Source: Ricinus communis (Eukaryota > Streptophyta > Magnoliopsida > Malpighiales > Euphorbiaceae). Taken from it: DNA of 64,000 nt. The DNA lies in NCBI RefSeq assembly GCF_019578655.1, contig NC_063265.1:5552501-5616500 (forward strand), in the 5' to 3' direction. This document shows, one piece after another, positions 10,499-22,023 of this stretch. Each line of letters opens with the position of its first letter. Positions within the stretch are counted from its first letter, which is position 1. The translations under genes were made by a program, and so were the position numbers. The notes beneath the pieces were generated by a model. The model was not told the DNA's origin, made no database searches, and was given only the letters and a program-made list of their open reading frames with translations.

Positions 10499-11640
10499 GA
10501 AATCTAATTTCGTTTGAAAGAGATATCTTAGACTTTGAAACCACTAAACCATTTTTCTTAACAACATAGAAAACGTTTAGATGTTTAAAATCTTGTTCAG
10601 TGGAATTTGAAAGATTAAAACATCATCATGTAGACAATGCGAACTTTGAAATGGATTAAAATGTCATTCATGATTTTCCGAAATTCGGAAGGGCATTTTT
10701 AATCCAAAAGGCATCACATTCCACTCATATTGGCCGAATGGAATTTGTAAATGCCGTTTTGTAGCGATCTTTGGATCAATCCGGATTTGCCAAAATCCGA
10801 TTTCATGTCAAACTTTGAAAGATGAATGCGAATCGGTTTTGTAAAGATCTTTCTTATTTGGAATAGGATACCTAATCCACTTAAGAGCTTTGTTCAAGGG
10901 TTTGTAGTTGATCACTAGCCTAGGAGTTCCTCTTTCTATCTCGCTATTCTTATTGACATAGAAATGCACAAGACCAAGGTGATCTAGACTTTGAAATTAA
11001 ACCTTTAGACTCGAGATCTTTAATCTCTAATCTGCAATGGCTTTCTAAAGACTCATTCATCCGAATGGGTCCGGCTTTAGTAGGGATTTGCTTATCCGAA
11101 AATCGTTTTCATATGGCAAATCTACCATATGTTGCTTTCGATTCCAAAAGCATTTGGAAGATCGGAGCGAGTTCATTCTCAATCTTCATTTGAAAATCAA
11201 AATTTTCTTTGAATAAAATTATTTTGCGGTTGATCTAGGATTCTCTTCAAACCCACATCTTGTTGAAGATGAGAAGATGGGTCTGTTTTCCTTTGATCAA
11301 AGCATTGATTTCAAAATTGTAAATGGAATGTGCTTTGATAAGATTCAAATTTCTCTTTTTGGTTTTCTAGAAAGGAAAAACAATCTTTGAATCTTTAGCT
11401 TTGAAATGATACCGGTTGTCACTTTAAAGGGAGTTATCAAATTGATAAGCGGAGTCCCTAAGATAACGGTTCTTTGAGATCCTTTGTAAGAATAAAACAT
11501 TCTTTAAAGCAATGTTATTATTAAAATTGCGGCTTGAGTTTACCGGCAATCTTAATTTTTGAAGAATTGGTACGAAGTTAGCCTTTCTTTGGTTTCTTGA
11601 TGAAACCTTTTAGGAACCGATTCATGATTGATACAATTGA

Positions 11641-11675
11641 GGTGCTCATGTCAAACAACGCGATGGTTTCTATCT
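11641..11675 (-). pseudogene. Relic of the viral aspartic protease site
   Basis: On the minus strand the frame reads IALFDMSTS, at the place where family members have an aspartic protease box of the type ALFDTG. The catalytic Asp is present but the following Thr-Gly is lost. The right-arm counterpart near 15610-15650 is also disrupted by a stop. The site could not support proteolysis. Confidence 0.55.
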
Positions 11676-12266
11676 GAAATCACCGGGAAAACAAGCTTTA
11701 TTTGAATCAAATATTTTCTTGAAGTAATTTCCTTTAAAACATTGATAAAGTTTTGGGAACATTTTGGAAACTTCAAGGTTTTGAAATCATTTTCCTCATC
11801 GAATCGGAATCAACATTACGCTTGAGGATCGGGCTTTAAACAAAGCAGAATCATTTTGTTGTTTTCTTTCAACTCTTTGAGTTCTGTTTGATGGTTTTAA
11901 TCTCCTTACGGGTTCACGAGCGGTGGGAAGAGGGTTTTTCAACTTCTTCCCTTTGTCCAAAATCATAGTAAGATCATAAGTATTCTTACTAGAGAAGGAG
12001 CGAGAGATTCGGTTTTAAAATCTCTTTTAAAACTGCTTTTGAATAAGAGGATCACTAATATGCTTCACGACTCGAGAAGAGCTTCTTGTTGCCTAGTGAG
12101 CATATTAATGTTTTGAAGAGCTCACCGAACAATCGGTTGAGGTTTTGATTTCATCAATTTGAAATTCTTCCTCATTTTGAGAACTCGATTCGGATGAATC
12201 AACTAGAAGCGGAAATCTTTTGCAAAACTTCTTCTTATTTGGAGCTCAAGAAGTCTTTTGGAAAAC

Positions 12267-12308
12267 TTACAATACTTGAGTATGGCCTTTCTTACCACAT
12301 TTAAAGCA
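12267..12308 (-). pseudogene. Capsid CCHC zinc-knuckle relic
   Basis: The minus strand reads CFKCGKKGHTQVL followed by a stop codon exactly where the last Cys of a CX2CX4HX4C knuckle is expected. Such knuckles are universal in Caulimoviridae capsid proteins and bind the pregenomic RNA. The motif fixes the capsid end of the left copy. Confidence 0.75.
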
Positions 12309-12789
12309 TGTAATTTTTGAAAATCTTTTTAGAATCTTTCTTTGGAATTTAGAATGAAATTTGGAGAAGATGGTTTTTATAGAAATTCTCCTTGCTTTTA
12401 GAAGGCTTTCTATATTTGGAAATCGCTTCTTTTGAAAGACTTTGAATAAGAATCAACTTTGCAACTAGACACGGGCTCTGTTGGGTTATACTGTTGAAAC
12501 TACCTAGTTCTGCCTAGTCTTTTCATTTCCCATTTGAAACATCTTTGAAGCTTAAGGTCATGACAAATCTTTAAACCTTCTTTACGGGTTAGACTAACTA
12601 ACTCACCATAAGTGTAGAAATCATAAGGGATTTGACCGTTATGGGCTTCTCTTATGGTATTCTAACTCTTTCACCTAAAATCTTAGGTAAAGCTAAGAAC
12701 TTTTCTTTCCGGAAGGTTGGCTAGAATCTTCCCTAAGCATGACTACGGTTATGAAAGTGTCTTTGTAACTTTGGAAGTTGCTAAGCTTC

Positions 12790-13026
12790 TTACAGGGTAA
12801 GGTTGCTAAGGAGCTCGGCATTTTGTCTTTGAGGCGGAGAAGGGTCTCCTATAAAATGAGAGAAATAGTGAGGATTAGAGTTGACCTTTGCATCCTCGAT
12901 TGGATTTCCTATTTCATCTAGAATGGGAGTTCCTTCTGTGGTTTGGATAGCACTAGGATTTGGAGTTCTTTGTGCTTGGTGAGATGATAATCCCATCCTT
13001 GCGGAAAATCGGGAGCTCAATGCCAC
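12790..13026 (-). pseudogene. Viral capsid-region fragment
   Basis: A 78-codon open segment upstream of the zinc knuckle in viral order. Its central part (with EGTPILDEIGNPIED) is matched by inverted sequence at about 14550-14640 in the right arm, with no net length change between the arms here. The position and conservation between arms support capsid-region origin. No named domain is visible. Confidence 0.5.
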
Positions 13027-13673
13027 TTTGGGTTTTGTAGGCCGCCATGGTCATCATTGCGAGACCAAGGATGTTGTACTCGGACATTCCATCTATATTC
13101 CATTCATAGGCGGAGGCATTGAATCTAGATTGGGTTAGGATGTTGTTCTATTTTCAATTCCTAGATGCGGAGTATTCAGAGTTAATCTAGGGCTTGGATT
13201 CCCAATCATTGATGTTGAAGGGTTTTGGAATGGGGCTTTCAGGCCACGAATCATCGATTCATCGCTTTGGGCTTGTCTATTGCTATTCCCTCTTTGCTTT
13301 GAGGAGTATCGGCACTAGATTTTTGGACGACTCGGAGGTTGCTAATCTATTCATTTCTCATTTGCTTTGGCAAACTCGGTTTGCTTTTGGAAATAGTCTT
13401 GGCTCGGCTTAGTAGAGTATGGCTTAAAAGCTGGGTTTAAGCCTGCAGCAGTTCGACTCTTTTGGTTGACCGGTCTTTGGGGATTGGAGATGTCACTGGG
13501 GGCTTTTGAATCGGTTTTCTATTCTAACCGGTTGCTTTCCTATAGTGTTTAGATGATTAATTACATTGAACAATATTCTTGACATTCTTTCGAGGTCTTG
13601 GCTTATCGGTTTGTAAGGTGTAGCCTCTATCTCACTCTCCATAAGGAATGGTTATCTTCCTAAGGGAGGATGC

Positions 13674-13818
13674 CAGTTAGGTTTTCTCCTACTTTCCATT
13701 CAGGGGCTTTGTTCCTTCTTGTGAGGACTAATGGACTTATCCTTAAAGGGATAAAGGATGCCATTTTCTTTGCGATAAATTTGGAACCAATCAAAAATTT
13801 GATTTGGGTTTTGTTTGA
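13674..13818. other. Unduplicated centre (loop) of the viral palindrome
   Basis: The inner arm ends match at 13662-13673 (AAGGGAGGATGC) and 13819-13830 (GCATCCTCCCTT). The roughly 145 bp between them have no inverted partner. On the minus strand the spacer continues the left-arm frame in a protein-like way, so it looks like viral sequence present only in the left copy. Confidence 0.65.
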
Positions 13819-16800
13819 GCATCCTCCCTTGGGAAGATAACCATTGAAGAAGATAGCGGATAAGGCTACACCTGGCTGATGAACTGTCCTTGAAAAGGAA
13901 TATGGTCAGAAATCTCGATGTTCACGGGCATGGTAACGAATACTAATTCGAATACTGCTCTAAAGCAGGAAAGCTGGATTGGTGATTCAAGGTAGTGGTG
14001 ATGTCATCTCAATCTCCATCCTCAAAGACCTGGTCGACGGCCGAGTCTGAACTAGTTGAGAACTTTAAAACGGTGTCATGCCATGCCAATCAACCATTGG
14101 CTCCAAAGCAGCGGTTTGCAAGCAATGGAACAAATGAATGAATAGATTAGCAACGGTGGCAGTCTAGTGGAAAATCCGTGTGCCGATATACCTCAAAGCA
14201 ATCGAGAGATATCAAGGCTGTGGGATGCCCAAAGCGCGATGAATCGGATCTGGAGCCGAGCAAGCCCGTTCCAGCTGCGGCATCAGCGATTGAGGGAAAT
14301 CCCAAGCCTAGGAATCGAATACCCTAGCAGAATACCGCCCAGCTCTATCTAGGCTGGAATTGAGTAGGAACAACAATCAGGTAGGTCGATGCCATGAATG
14401 GAATATGATGTGCCGACCTCCTTGGCGCAACAGATGACTTGGCAGGCCTACAAACCCCCAATGCCGTACGGTGCAGCCACGAGCCCCGGATAATGGATTA
14501 GTGCGGATAAAGGATATCACGGCGGTTATCCACAGCTTAGGTGTTACCAATGGAAGGAACTCCCATTCAGATGAAATAGAAATATTGAATGCGATGCAAA
14601 GTCATCTACGTCTATTTCTCTTCATTTTATAGGAGATCTGCTTCTCTCATCTGAGCAGGAAGCTTTTAGCAGAACAACTAGTCATGACGGAAGATTCTAG
14701 CCATCTTGGGAAAAGTTCTTATCTTCTGCTTACCTAAGGGTTCTTGAGGATGAAAGGGCCAGGAATACAGAAGCTGAGGCCGTCCTTATGTGTTCTGCAT
14801 GTGGTCAGCAGGTGATGGTCGAAAGAAGAGCACGATTTGTCAGGTTTCACGGGCCGATGGTTCAAATGAGTGATTGGGCGGACTCAGTGAATCAGGCCAG
14901 GTGGTGGTATAACCCATAGAGGTGGAGTTGCAGTGGTGCAGTTGAGGACTTCTGTGAAGTTTCGTTAGGATTGGCGAAAGGTTCTAAAAGCATGCCGTAT
15001 AAAACCAAATGTGGAGAAAAGAAAGATTCTAAAAGATTTTTCATGCTGAATGGTGGTAAGTGGTTTTTCAAAGACGGGCTCAAATGGTCGCCGAAGTTTT
15101 AAGCTCTTTCCAGACAGACTTCATTCAACGATGGGAAGGAAAAGATGATTCAAAAGATGATCTTTCGAGTTGAGCCTCATGGTGCTCAAAATGGAGATGC
15201 AAAGAATGTTCAAATTGCAGATAGTCCTCAAGATTGCGGGAGTTTAAAGAGATTTAGGCAACAAGGCTAAGCTAATCTCGTCTTATTCAAAAGCTTTTAA
15301 AAGTTTTAAAAGAGATTTTAAAAACCGTGATCTGCTTACTATCTTACTATGATTACGACAAGGAAGGAGGATTGAAAAACCCTCTTCCACTGCTCAGGAA
15401 CTCCTCCGAGACCAACCATCAAAACAGTAACTCAAAGAGTTGGAGAAAAACTCAGAGTTGAAAAACAGGCTTTAAAGCTCGGAGCGACGGTGGGTACCGA
15501 CTACGATGGAAAATGATTTTCATTTTCAAAACCTTGAAGGGTTTCAGGGATGCGTATCAATGTTTTAAAGAAAATTACCAAGAAAATGATCAAATAGCTT
15601 GTTTTCCGGTGATTTCGTGACCATCGTTGTTTGATATAGGGCGCACTCAATTGACGAATCTGCTAAAACGAGAGAAAGGCTAACGACCAATTCTTCAAAA
15701 TTAAGTATACAGGAATGAAGCCGCAATCTGTAATATTGCTACAAAGAATGTTTTATTCTTAAAGGATCTTCAAAGAATCATATCTTAGGGGACTCGGTTT
15801 TGTCAATTTGATAACTCCCTTTAAAGTGACAATGGCTATTGTCATTTTCAGCTAAAGATTCAAAGATTGTTTTTCCTTTTCTAGAAACCAAAAAGAGAAA
15901 TTTGAATTTATCCGACATTGTTTGAAATCAATGCTCATCGAAAGAAGAAAACAGACCCATCTTTCTTCTTGAACGGTGTGGGTTTGAAGAGAATCCTAGA
16001 TTAACAAAATATATTTATTCAAGAAAATTTCGATTTTCAGAAGTGAATTGATGATGAACTCGCTTGATCTTCAAATGCTTTTTGAATCGGCAGATTGCCA
16101 TGTGAAAGCGATTTTTCGATAAGCAAATCCCTACTAAAACCCGGACCCATTTCAGATGAATGAGTCTTTAAAAGGAAGAGAATTAAAGATCTCGAGGTCT
16201 GGTTTAATTTCAAGTCTGGATCATGGTCTGACCAGTCTTGTCAATAAGAATAGCTGGATCAAAGAAAGGGAACTCCTAGGCTGGGGCTGCAACTACAAAC
16301 CTTGAACAAGCTGGAAGTGGATTAGGTATCCTATTCCAAATAAGAAAGATCTTTGCTTCGGGATTTGGGCATTCATCTTTCGGTTGACATCGGTTTAATT
16401 GAATGCTGGATGCGCAATTCAATTTCGTAAAATCGGTGACATTTTAATCCATTTTCAAGGATTACGTTGTCGATGATGTGATGTTTTTCAAATCCATTGA
16501 AAACAAAGATTTTAAACATCTGAAACGTCTTTTCTATGTTGTTAAGAAAAATGGTTTAGTGGTTTCAAAGTCTAAGATATCTCTTTTCAAACGGGGAGCC
16601 TTACATCTCACCATCGAGAGAGATCACGTTCAAAGTTTACCATAAAATTTTGGAAAAACCCAGTTTCTCGGTATTTAATTATGTCGTGGTTGTCTGATTT
16701 TTATCTGTTGCAAAGTCCCTCGGCATAGATAGGAAGAACCCCTCAGTGCCTCCTCTGATCAAGATACAAAGATTGCGATTAACAAGTTTTGCCTCTCCAC

Positions 16801-18990
16801 CGTCTGTTGTGATTCCTGTCTGCAGATTGTAAGAAACGGATGCATCGAGTTAGGATATGGTGGGTGAAGTTCACGGTTCGACAATTTGGGCGCTTTATCA
16901 CACCGGAAATGACGGGGTATTCTACTATCAAAAGGAAATCCTTTCGATAGTTCTCTCATATTTCTAAATTTCAAAGCGATCTTTAAATCAAAATTTCTTT
17001 AAGGATTGCATTGCAGTCCGAAAGTTTTTTACAAAAGATGCAACAGGGCCCAAAATGATTTTCCGCTGGCAGCTATTCTTATTCTCTGCTTTTTGATTTT
17101 GAGATTGAATTTATTGAGGAGAATCAAATTCTATTCCCGAAGGATTCAGGGATACAAATGCCGTCAGTCAAGTCCGGTAGCGGGTTTCAAAGCTCCCGTG
17201 AAGTTCTCCTTCGACAAAGCCATCGACTTGGACCGAGATAATCCAAGGATCGGCAACTGGATCCATCCAACAACAAATGGATCCTTTCAAAGGCGTCGCA
17301 GGCAAACAAGGTGAATGGCTTGCTCAAGACATCAAATGTCCCTAAGAGGTGGATCTATCTCGCCACTGTAGAGATTCCTCCTGTATCAAGTAGTTTTCAA
17401 AGCCAAATCAAATATTTGTATTTGTGTTGGAAACCTATTTTTTAAAATGTTTTAACCATTGAGGAAGGGATTCGCACGAAAGCCCTCAAAATTGGTTTCA
17501 AAGATTTTCCTCCGTGTTAGGCCACACAAAGCCTGGGCTATTACTACCAATCGATCGTTACCGCCCATTCATTCAAGCATTTCAAAAGAAAGTACCATGC
17601 GCAACATCGAATCCTTCACCCATCCCGGTGATGCTTCCCTACTTCTAAAATAACCTACCGATCTAAACACCTCTTTCTCCTATTGGGATTGCCGTTCAAT
17701 ACCTTTCTTATCCAAAATGAAGGTAGAAGCCCGCTCGACCTGCAATCACACCAATGGCCAAACCTCCAAAATCCTCATCGGTTTTAAATTACCAGATGGT
17801 GGAGATGGGTGGTGCGCGGTACCTTTCTCAACTCAACCTCTCAAAGTAAATTACAAACCATTCCATGAAAAGCGTTTTCGCTCCTTTTCTCGGTCAAATC
17901 TTGCACTGGGTATGTATGGTATGGTACTGGTCACCGCCTGGATGAAGATAGGATGGTCACTTTATCCGCCGATGTTAGATAAATGGTGGATAAATTCAAC
18001 CCCAAGATGGCTGATTGCGTCCTAAAAGGCGCTCAGCAACCCGATGGGCTTTGACAGCGCCCCTCCTAAAGAAACAAACAACGTTGGCACAGTCTTCTCA
18101 TGCGAACGGCGAAGGAAGATTTCCACAACTAAAAACAGCTTGTGCCGAAGCGATGTCTCACACTTCAAGGCATCAGCAAAGCATCATCGTCCTGGGCGTA
18201 GTACTGTGCTGATTTGATGATGATTGGTGCGATTGGGGCGTGTTCATGGGATACTGAAAATCATCATAAATATTATCTCCTCCTTTAAAAGCCCATGGGT
18301 TAAAAACCGAAATGATAGCCCAAGGTTATTTTGTTGGGACAAACCCATGAGAAGAAGAAAGAGGGAGAGAAAAAAAGGGGAAAGCAGGTTCCTTCAAAAA
18401 GCTTCCTTCAAAGGATTTCTTGACAACTGCTGACGCGTGCGATGGCGGGCATGGACATGAAGACTTCTCCACAAGGTGGAATCATTTCTATCTATGAAAT
18501 AAAGCATCGGCGTCCCGTGACAAGTATCCAAAGCTCCGAGACCTCATATGAGAGAGTCCTCCTCCTTCATCCAAACAGAACTTAGAAGAACTTAGAAGAG
18601 AGAAGAAGAGAAGCTCTTACTGTATTCTAGTTCTCGCGGTGAAAAAAGAGTGAGGTGAGAGAGGAGGCCTTCTGTGAAGTCTGCTTCTTGCTTCAAAGTT
18701 TTACAAAGTTGTAATTTGTTTAAAGCTTTCAAAGTTGTGTTTATGTTCATGGGAATCGGTTATTATTAATAAAGCAATTCAAAGTTTCTATTTCTCTGCT
18801 TCATCAAGCGGCGTGCTCTGATCCCGCACATCGAAACTTCTTGATTGTTTCTCGTTAAATTGTTACGGATCTATAAGTTTATAATTAGCATTTAAAACTC
18901 CCACAGTACGCTAAAAGCGTGAATCGTTGGCTGCTCTGACGAACTAGATCTAAATCTTCGCTCGCGCTACTATTTCCTTCTATTTTATAG
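13819..18990 (+). pseudogene. Right arm: decayed pararetrovirus copy
   Basis: Plus-strand copy of the same viral sequence as the left arm, shorter by about 1 kb through several deletions. It carries capsid-region remains (14550-14640), RT sequence with the segment around 16500-16600 still closely matching 10517-10585, RNase H remains (17006-17160, keeping FYKRC and ILRLNLL) and a post-RNase H segment (17717-18025). The promoter/leader remains follow at 18540-18990 with a poly(A) signal at 18768-18773. It ends before the tRNA-Met primer site. No long intact viral frame exists. Confidence 0.82.
18768..18773 (+). terminator. Poly(A) signal in the right viral leader
   Basis: AATAAA within a conserved block (TTATTATTAATAAAGCAATTC), the inverted partner of 7735-7755. 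It is about 220 nt after the degenerate TATA remnant of the right arm. Confidence 0.55.
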
Positions 18991-19915
18991 GTAAATAAAA
19001 TATAAAAATTAAAATAATTAGTAACACATTTTTTATTTTCATGTAGTCATACTCTAGAAAATTAAAAATCGATATACTTTCGGTAAATAATAAAATAAAT
19101 TATCTATTAAAATTAATATAATATAATTTTTAGAAAATATTCATATACTAAAATTTTATATTATTACTGAATAAAACTAATTTTTTAAAAATTTGACAAT
19201 TTTAAAATTTTTATATATATGCAATTGATAATTCTATAAGCAAAAGTGTTACATTTTTATAATGGATATCAATATTCATCATTTATAAAATAATATTCAT
19301 TGTTTACTATAATGACGTTCATTTTATATTCTGTCAATTTTTAAATGCTTAATATTTTAGTGAAAAATGTTCATCATTTATGATCTACATGTTCATTAAT
19401 TTGTTATTATTAATTCAGTAGTATAACTTTATATATATATATTTCTCAAATCACTATAAAATAATTATTTTCAGATGAAAATGATATTAATTCTTTACGA
19501 AACTCATATTCATTATTTTTGTGATGCATATTGAAATATTTTTATAATTGATATAAGTATAGATATAATATTTATTAGTTTGTTAATAAATATTTATTAT
19601 TAATGAATACCATATTCATTAATTTATTGAAACATACATATATAACATAGACATAAAATAAATTATTTTTACAATTAGTAAACAAAAAAAAAACAACAAA
19701 CTACATTTATCTTACAAATATATATATTGTGGTACAAATATTTTTTAATAAAATAAAGTTAATAAACAATGAACATTCGGTAATATATATTAAATGAACA
19801 TTCAGTACTGAATTAGTGAACATAAATTCAAAAAAAGTGCATGTCAGAGTTCTCAGGCGCGTGTCACACCTAACCAGACCACATTATAATGTGGTCTACG
19901 GTGCATGATATAAGG
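18991..19915. other. AT-rich spacer between viral palindrome and LINE
   Basis: Very AT-rich sequence with scattered, irregular repeats of words such as TTCATTA and GAACATTC. No gene is seen. At 19879-19898 there is a perfect 20-bp palindrome GACCACATTATAATGTGGTC, just before the recognisable start of the LINE. Confidence 0.5.
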
Positions 19916-20247
19916 CCCCTAATGTTGGTACCCAACAAACTCTTTTTAGCTTTTGTACTTCTCATAAACTTGATATTTTATGTCTGGCGGAGCCTAAAGT
20001 TACTTTTAAGAGTATTCCCTACTCCTTTTGGCGTTCTTTAGGATATAGTTATGTAACGAAAAATGGCTTGAACCTTCCATCTCTATAGGTTTTGATTTTT
20101 TCTTTAACCGGAGCTAGCAATGTCACCTTATTGACAGTTTCTGACCAACATGTTACCATCTCTTTTGCAAAGGCTAACATGAAAAATTATATTTCTTAAA
20201 TTTATGCTAATATTTTTTCCTCTAGCAGGCATCGGTTATGGTATGAT

Positions 20248-20523
20248 TTGAAGTGGGATTCTACACTTTGTTCTGGTAATTGGTTTATCCTTGGTGATTT
20301 TAATTCTTATGATGGCGCTTATGGAAAACTTGGTCGACCTCCATCTGCTAGATCTTGTCTCGAGTTTATTTCAACTATTAATGATTGCCATCTGACTTGC
20401 CTATATATGAAATGTGCTAAGTTTACTTGGTCTAGTAATAGAAGAGGTGCCAATCATGTGGACATCTGCCTAGATTGTGCTCTTGTTAATGATTCTTCTT
20501 TTCAAAATTGGAATCACACATAA
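20248..20523 (+). pseudogene. LINE endonuclease domain fragment
   Basis: A 91-codon open segment with NWFILGDFNSYDG and KFTWSSNRRG, the conserved apurinic endonuclease blocks of plant L1-type LINE ORF2 (GDFN and the xTWxN/R block). It would nick target DNA to prime reverse transcription. The frame is open upstream but broken by stops near 20090 and 20200. Confidence 0.8.
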
Positions 20524-21423
20524 TGCACAAGTTTAGCAAGACATCACTCTGACTATAATCCTATCTTGCTCTCTTGTAAATAGGTTCAGTTGTCGGGGGC
20601 TTGGCCTTTTCGATTTCTTTCAATGTGGGTGTCTCAGCCTAACTTTAATGTTGTTATTTCATCATTTTAGACTGCTAATCCAATTGCGAGTTATCCTATG
20701 CTCGTTCAGAGGAAGCTCAAGCTTCTTCGGGCTTTTCTTCGAACTTGGAATAAAGACATATGTTGACCATTTCATCTCTTTATTTAAATAGGAATTATTG
20801 TAGATTCAATCTCAAATTCATACTTTGAGCTTCTCAGAAGATCTTCACTCGTGAACTTTTAGCGCATTCCAATCTTAATTTTCATCTTAAGAATAAGGAA
20901 TCTTTGATTCAAGAGCAGTGTTGGGTAAAATGGTAGGAGCATGGGGATCAAAATTCAAGATTTTGTCATGGTTTGCTTATTAGACGACGACCTCAGTAAG
21001 TTATTAATAGCTTGGAACTGAATGAGACTTTAATTTCAAATGTCAATGCCATCGAGACTCATATTTTTTATTATTTTTTAATTCTTTTTAATCCTCCTAG
21101 CGTTCCCTTAGTTAAGGACCTTTTTATTATTTTTGTTATTGTTCCTAACCTAGTTTTATCGACACAAAATGAGATGCTTTGTCAGGTCCCTTATGATTCT
21201 TTTTTGCTATAGATTAGAATAGTGCTCCAGGTCTTAATGGTTTCTGTGGACTTTTTTATAAGCACTGTTTGGAGATTGTGGGACCAGATGTTTGTAGCAC
21301 AGTTCAAAGTTTTTTTCTTTATGGGAATATTGTTGGTGGTATTAACTCCAATGATCTTATTCTTATTCTCAAATCTCCTAGTGGAAACTCCTTAGATAAA
21401 TTTCATCCTATTGTATTGGGTAC

Positions 21424-21432
21424 TTTTTTATT
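21424..21432. repeat. Left target-site duplication of the MULE
   Basis: TTTTTTATT directly precedes the left inverted repeat and is repeated exactly at 26532-26540. Nine bases is the duplication size produced by Mutator-family transposases. Joining across one copy restores a continuous LINE RT frame (FHPIVLGTFLF then KIISKILANRLA). Confidence 0.85.
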
Positions 21433-21625
21433 GGGAAAAGTACACTTATCCTATGGTTTACTTGATTTTCACTTAGATGACTGTGGTTTATTTTGGTCCA
21501 AAGAGATACCTTATGTTTAACACTGTTGCCAAATAATGGTTTTTCTCTAGAACAATGTTAGGATTGCTGACGTGGTAGGGGCAACTTGGTAATAGAATTT
21601 TTTATGCCTAATCATCACCTAAAAA
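21433..21625. repeat. Left terminal inverted repeat of the MULE
   Basis: Pairs with 26345-26531 in reverse complement, for example through the shared block TTTGG(T/A)CCAAAGAGATACC followed by TTATGTTTAACACT. Similarity extends to the AATAGAATTTTTTATGCC block. A few indels separate the two repeats. Confidence 0.9.
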
Positions 21626-22023
21626 GGATGACGTATGATAAATGGAAAAAGACACTAACTATTGAAACAAATCTCCAATTTAGAAAATCACACTATCAAA
21701 AATCCCTAAATAACAACCTAAAGAGCACAATGCTTGTTCTAAATCCCTAAAGATAAAAAGTTTCAGAAATTCTAAACCCATTGATTCTTTTAAGTTTGAC
21801 TTCTGTTGTATTTCAATGGTTGTTTGGATTTGAGAAATATTAGAAAGTGGTCAGCAACATTCTTGAAGGGCTACATAAGATTTATTTTTTTTAAGAAATA
21901 TCAATTAAATATGTATTTCCATATGCTGTTAACCATCATTGGGTTGGGCAAACTTTTATTGAGTAAAAGTTAGATTTTTTTTCAAACATGCATGTATACT
22001 TTACTGTTTTGTAGTGGGGTGTA

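Larger units (their letters stand above)
7436..13673 (-). pseudogene. Left arm: decayed pararetrovirus copy
   Basis: Read on the minus strand, this is a degraded Caulimoviridae-type genome. From the centre outward come the capsid region with a broken CCHC knuckle (about 12267-12308), a mutated aspartic protease site (about 11640-11670), reverse transcriptase with a damaged YxDD-type box (about 10621-10640), RNase H (10187-10498 and on to about 9800), a post-RNase H region, then promoter, poly(A) signal and tRNA-Met primer site. The LQRFLGSLNYV block in the RT/RNase H connection and a KWWDKFN motif near the end place it near Petuvirus/Florendovirus. The movement-protein end seems to be missing. 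Every long frame is interrupted, so no functional protein is expected. Confidence 0.85.
7377..18990. mobile_element. Endogenous pararetrovirus inverted duplication (palindrome)
   Basis: The two halves are reverse complements of each other with substantial divergence. Paired landmarks, given by left+right coordinate sum: 13619/13870 (27489), 12921/14568 (27489), 11970/15347 (about 27317), 10521/16582 (27103), 9972/17040 (27012), 8817/17857 (26674), 8341/18298 (26639) and about 7468/18984 (26452). The sum only falls going outward, so order is conserved and the right arm has lost about 1 kb in steps. The left arm reads on minus and the right on plus. The capsid end of each copy faces the centre, and the promoter/leader end faces out. 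Both copies are broken by many stops and frameshifts. Confidence 0.9.

Noticed and set aside
7377..18990. Assembly artefact (collapsed or mirrored contig)
   Set aside because: The arms differ by many substitutions and by about 1 kb of deletions, which an assembly mirror would not produce. Long-read confirmation would still be useful.
7377..18990. Ty3 retrotransposon instead of a pararetrovirus
   Set aside because: No LTRs or integrase are seen. The RT/RNase H blocks, the leader layout and the initiator tRNA-Met primer site fit Caulimoviridae.
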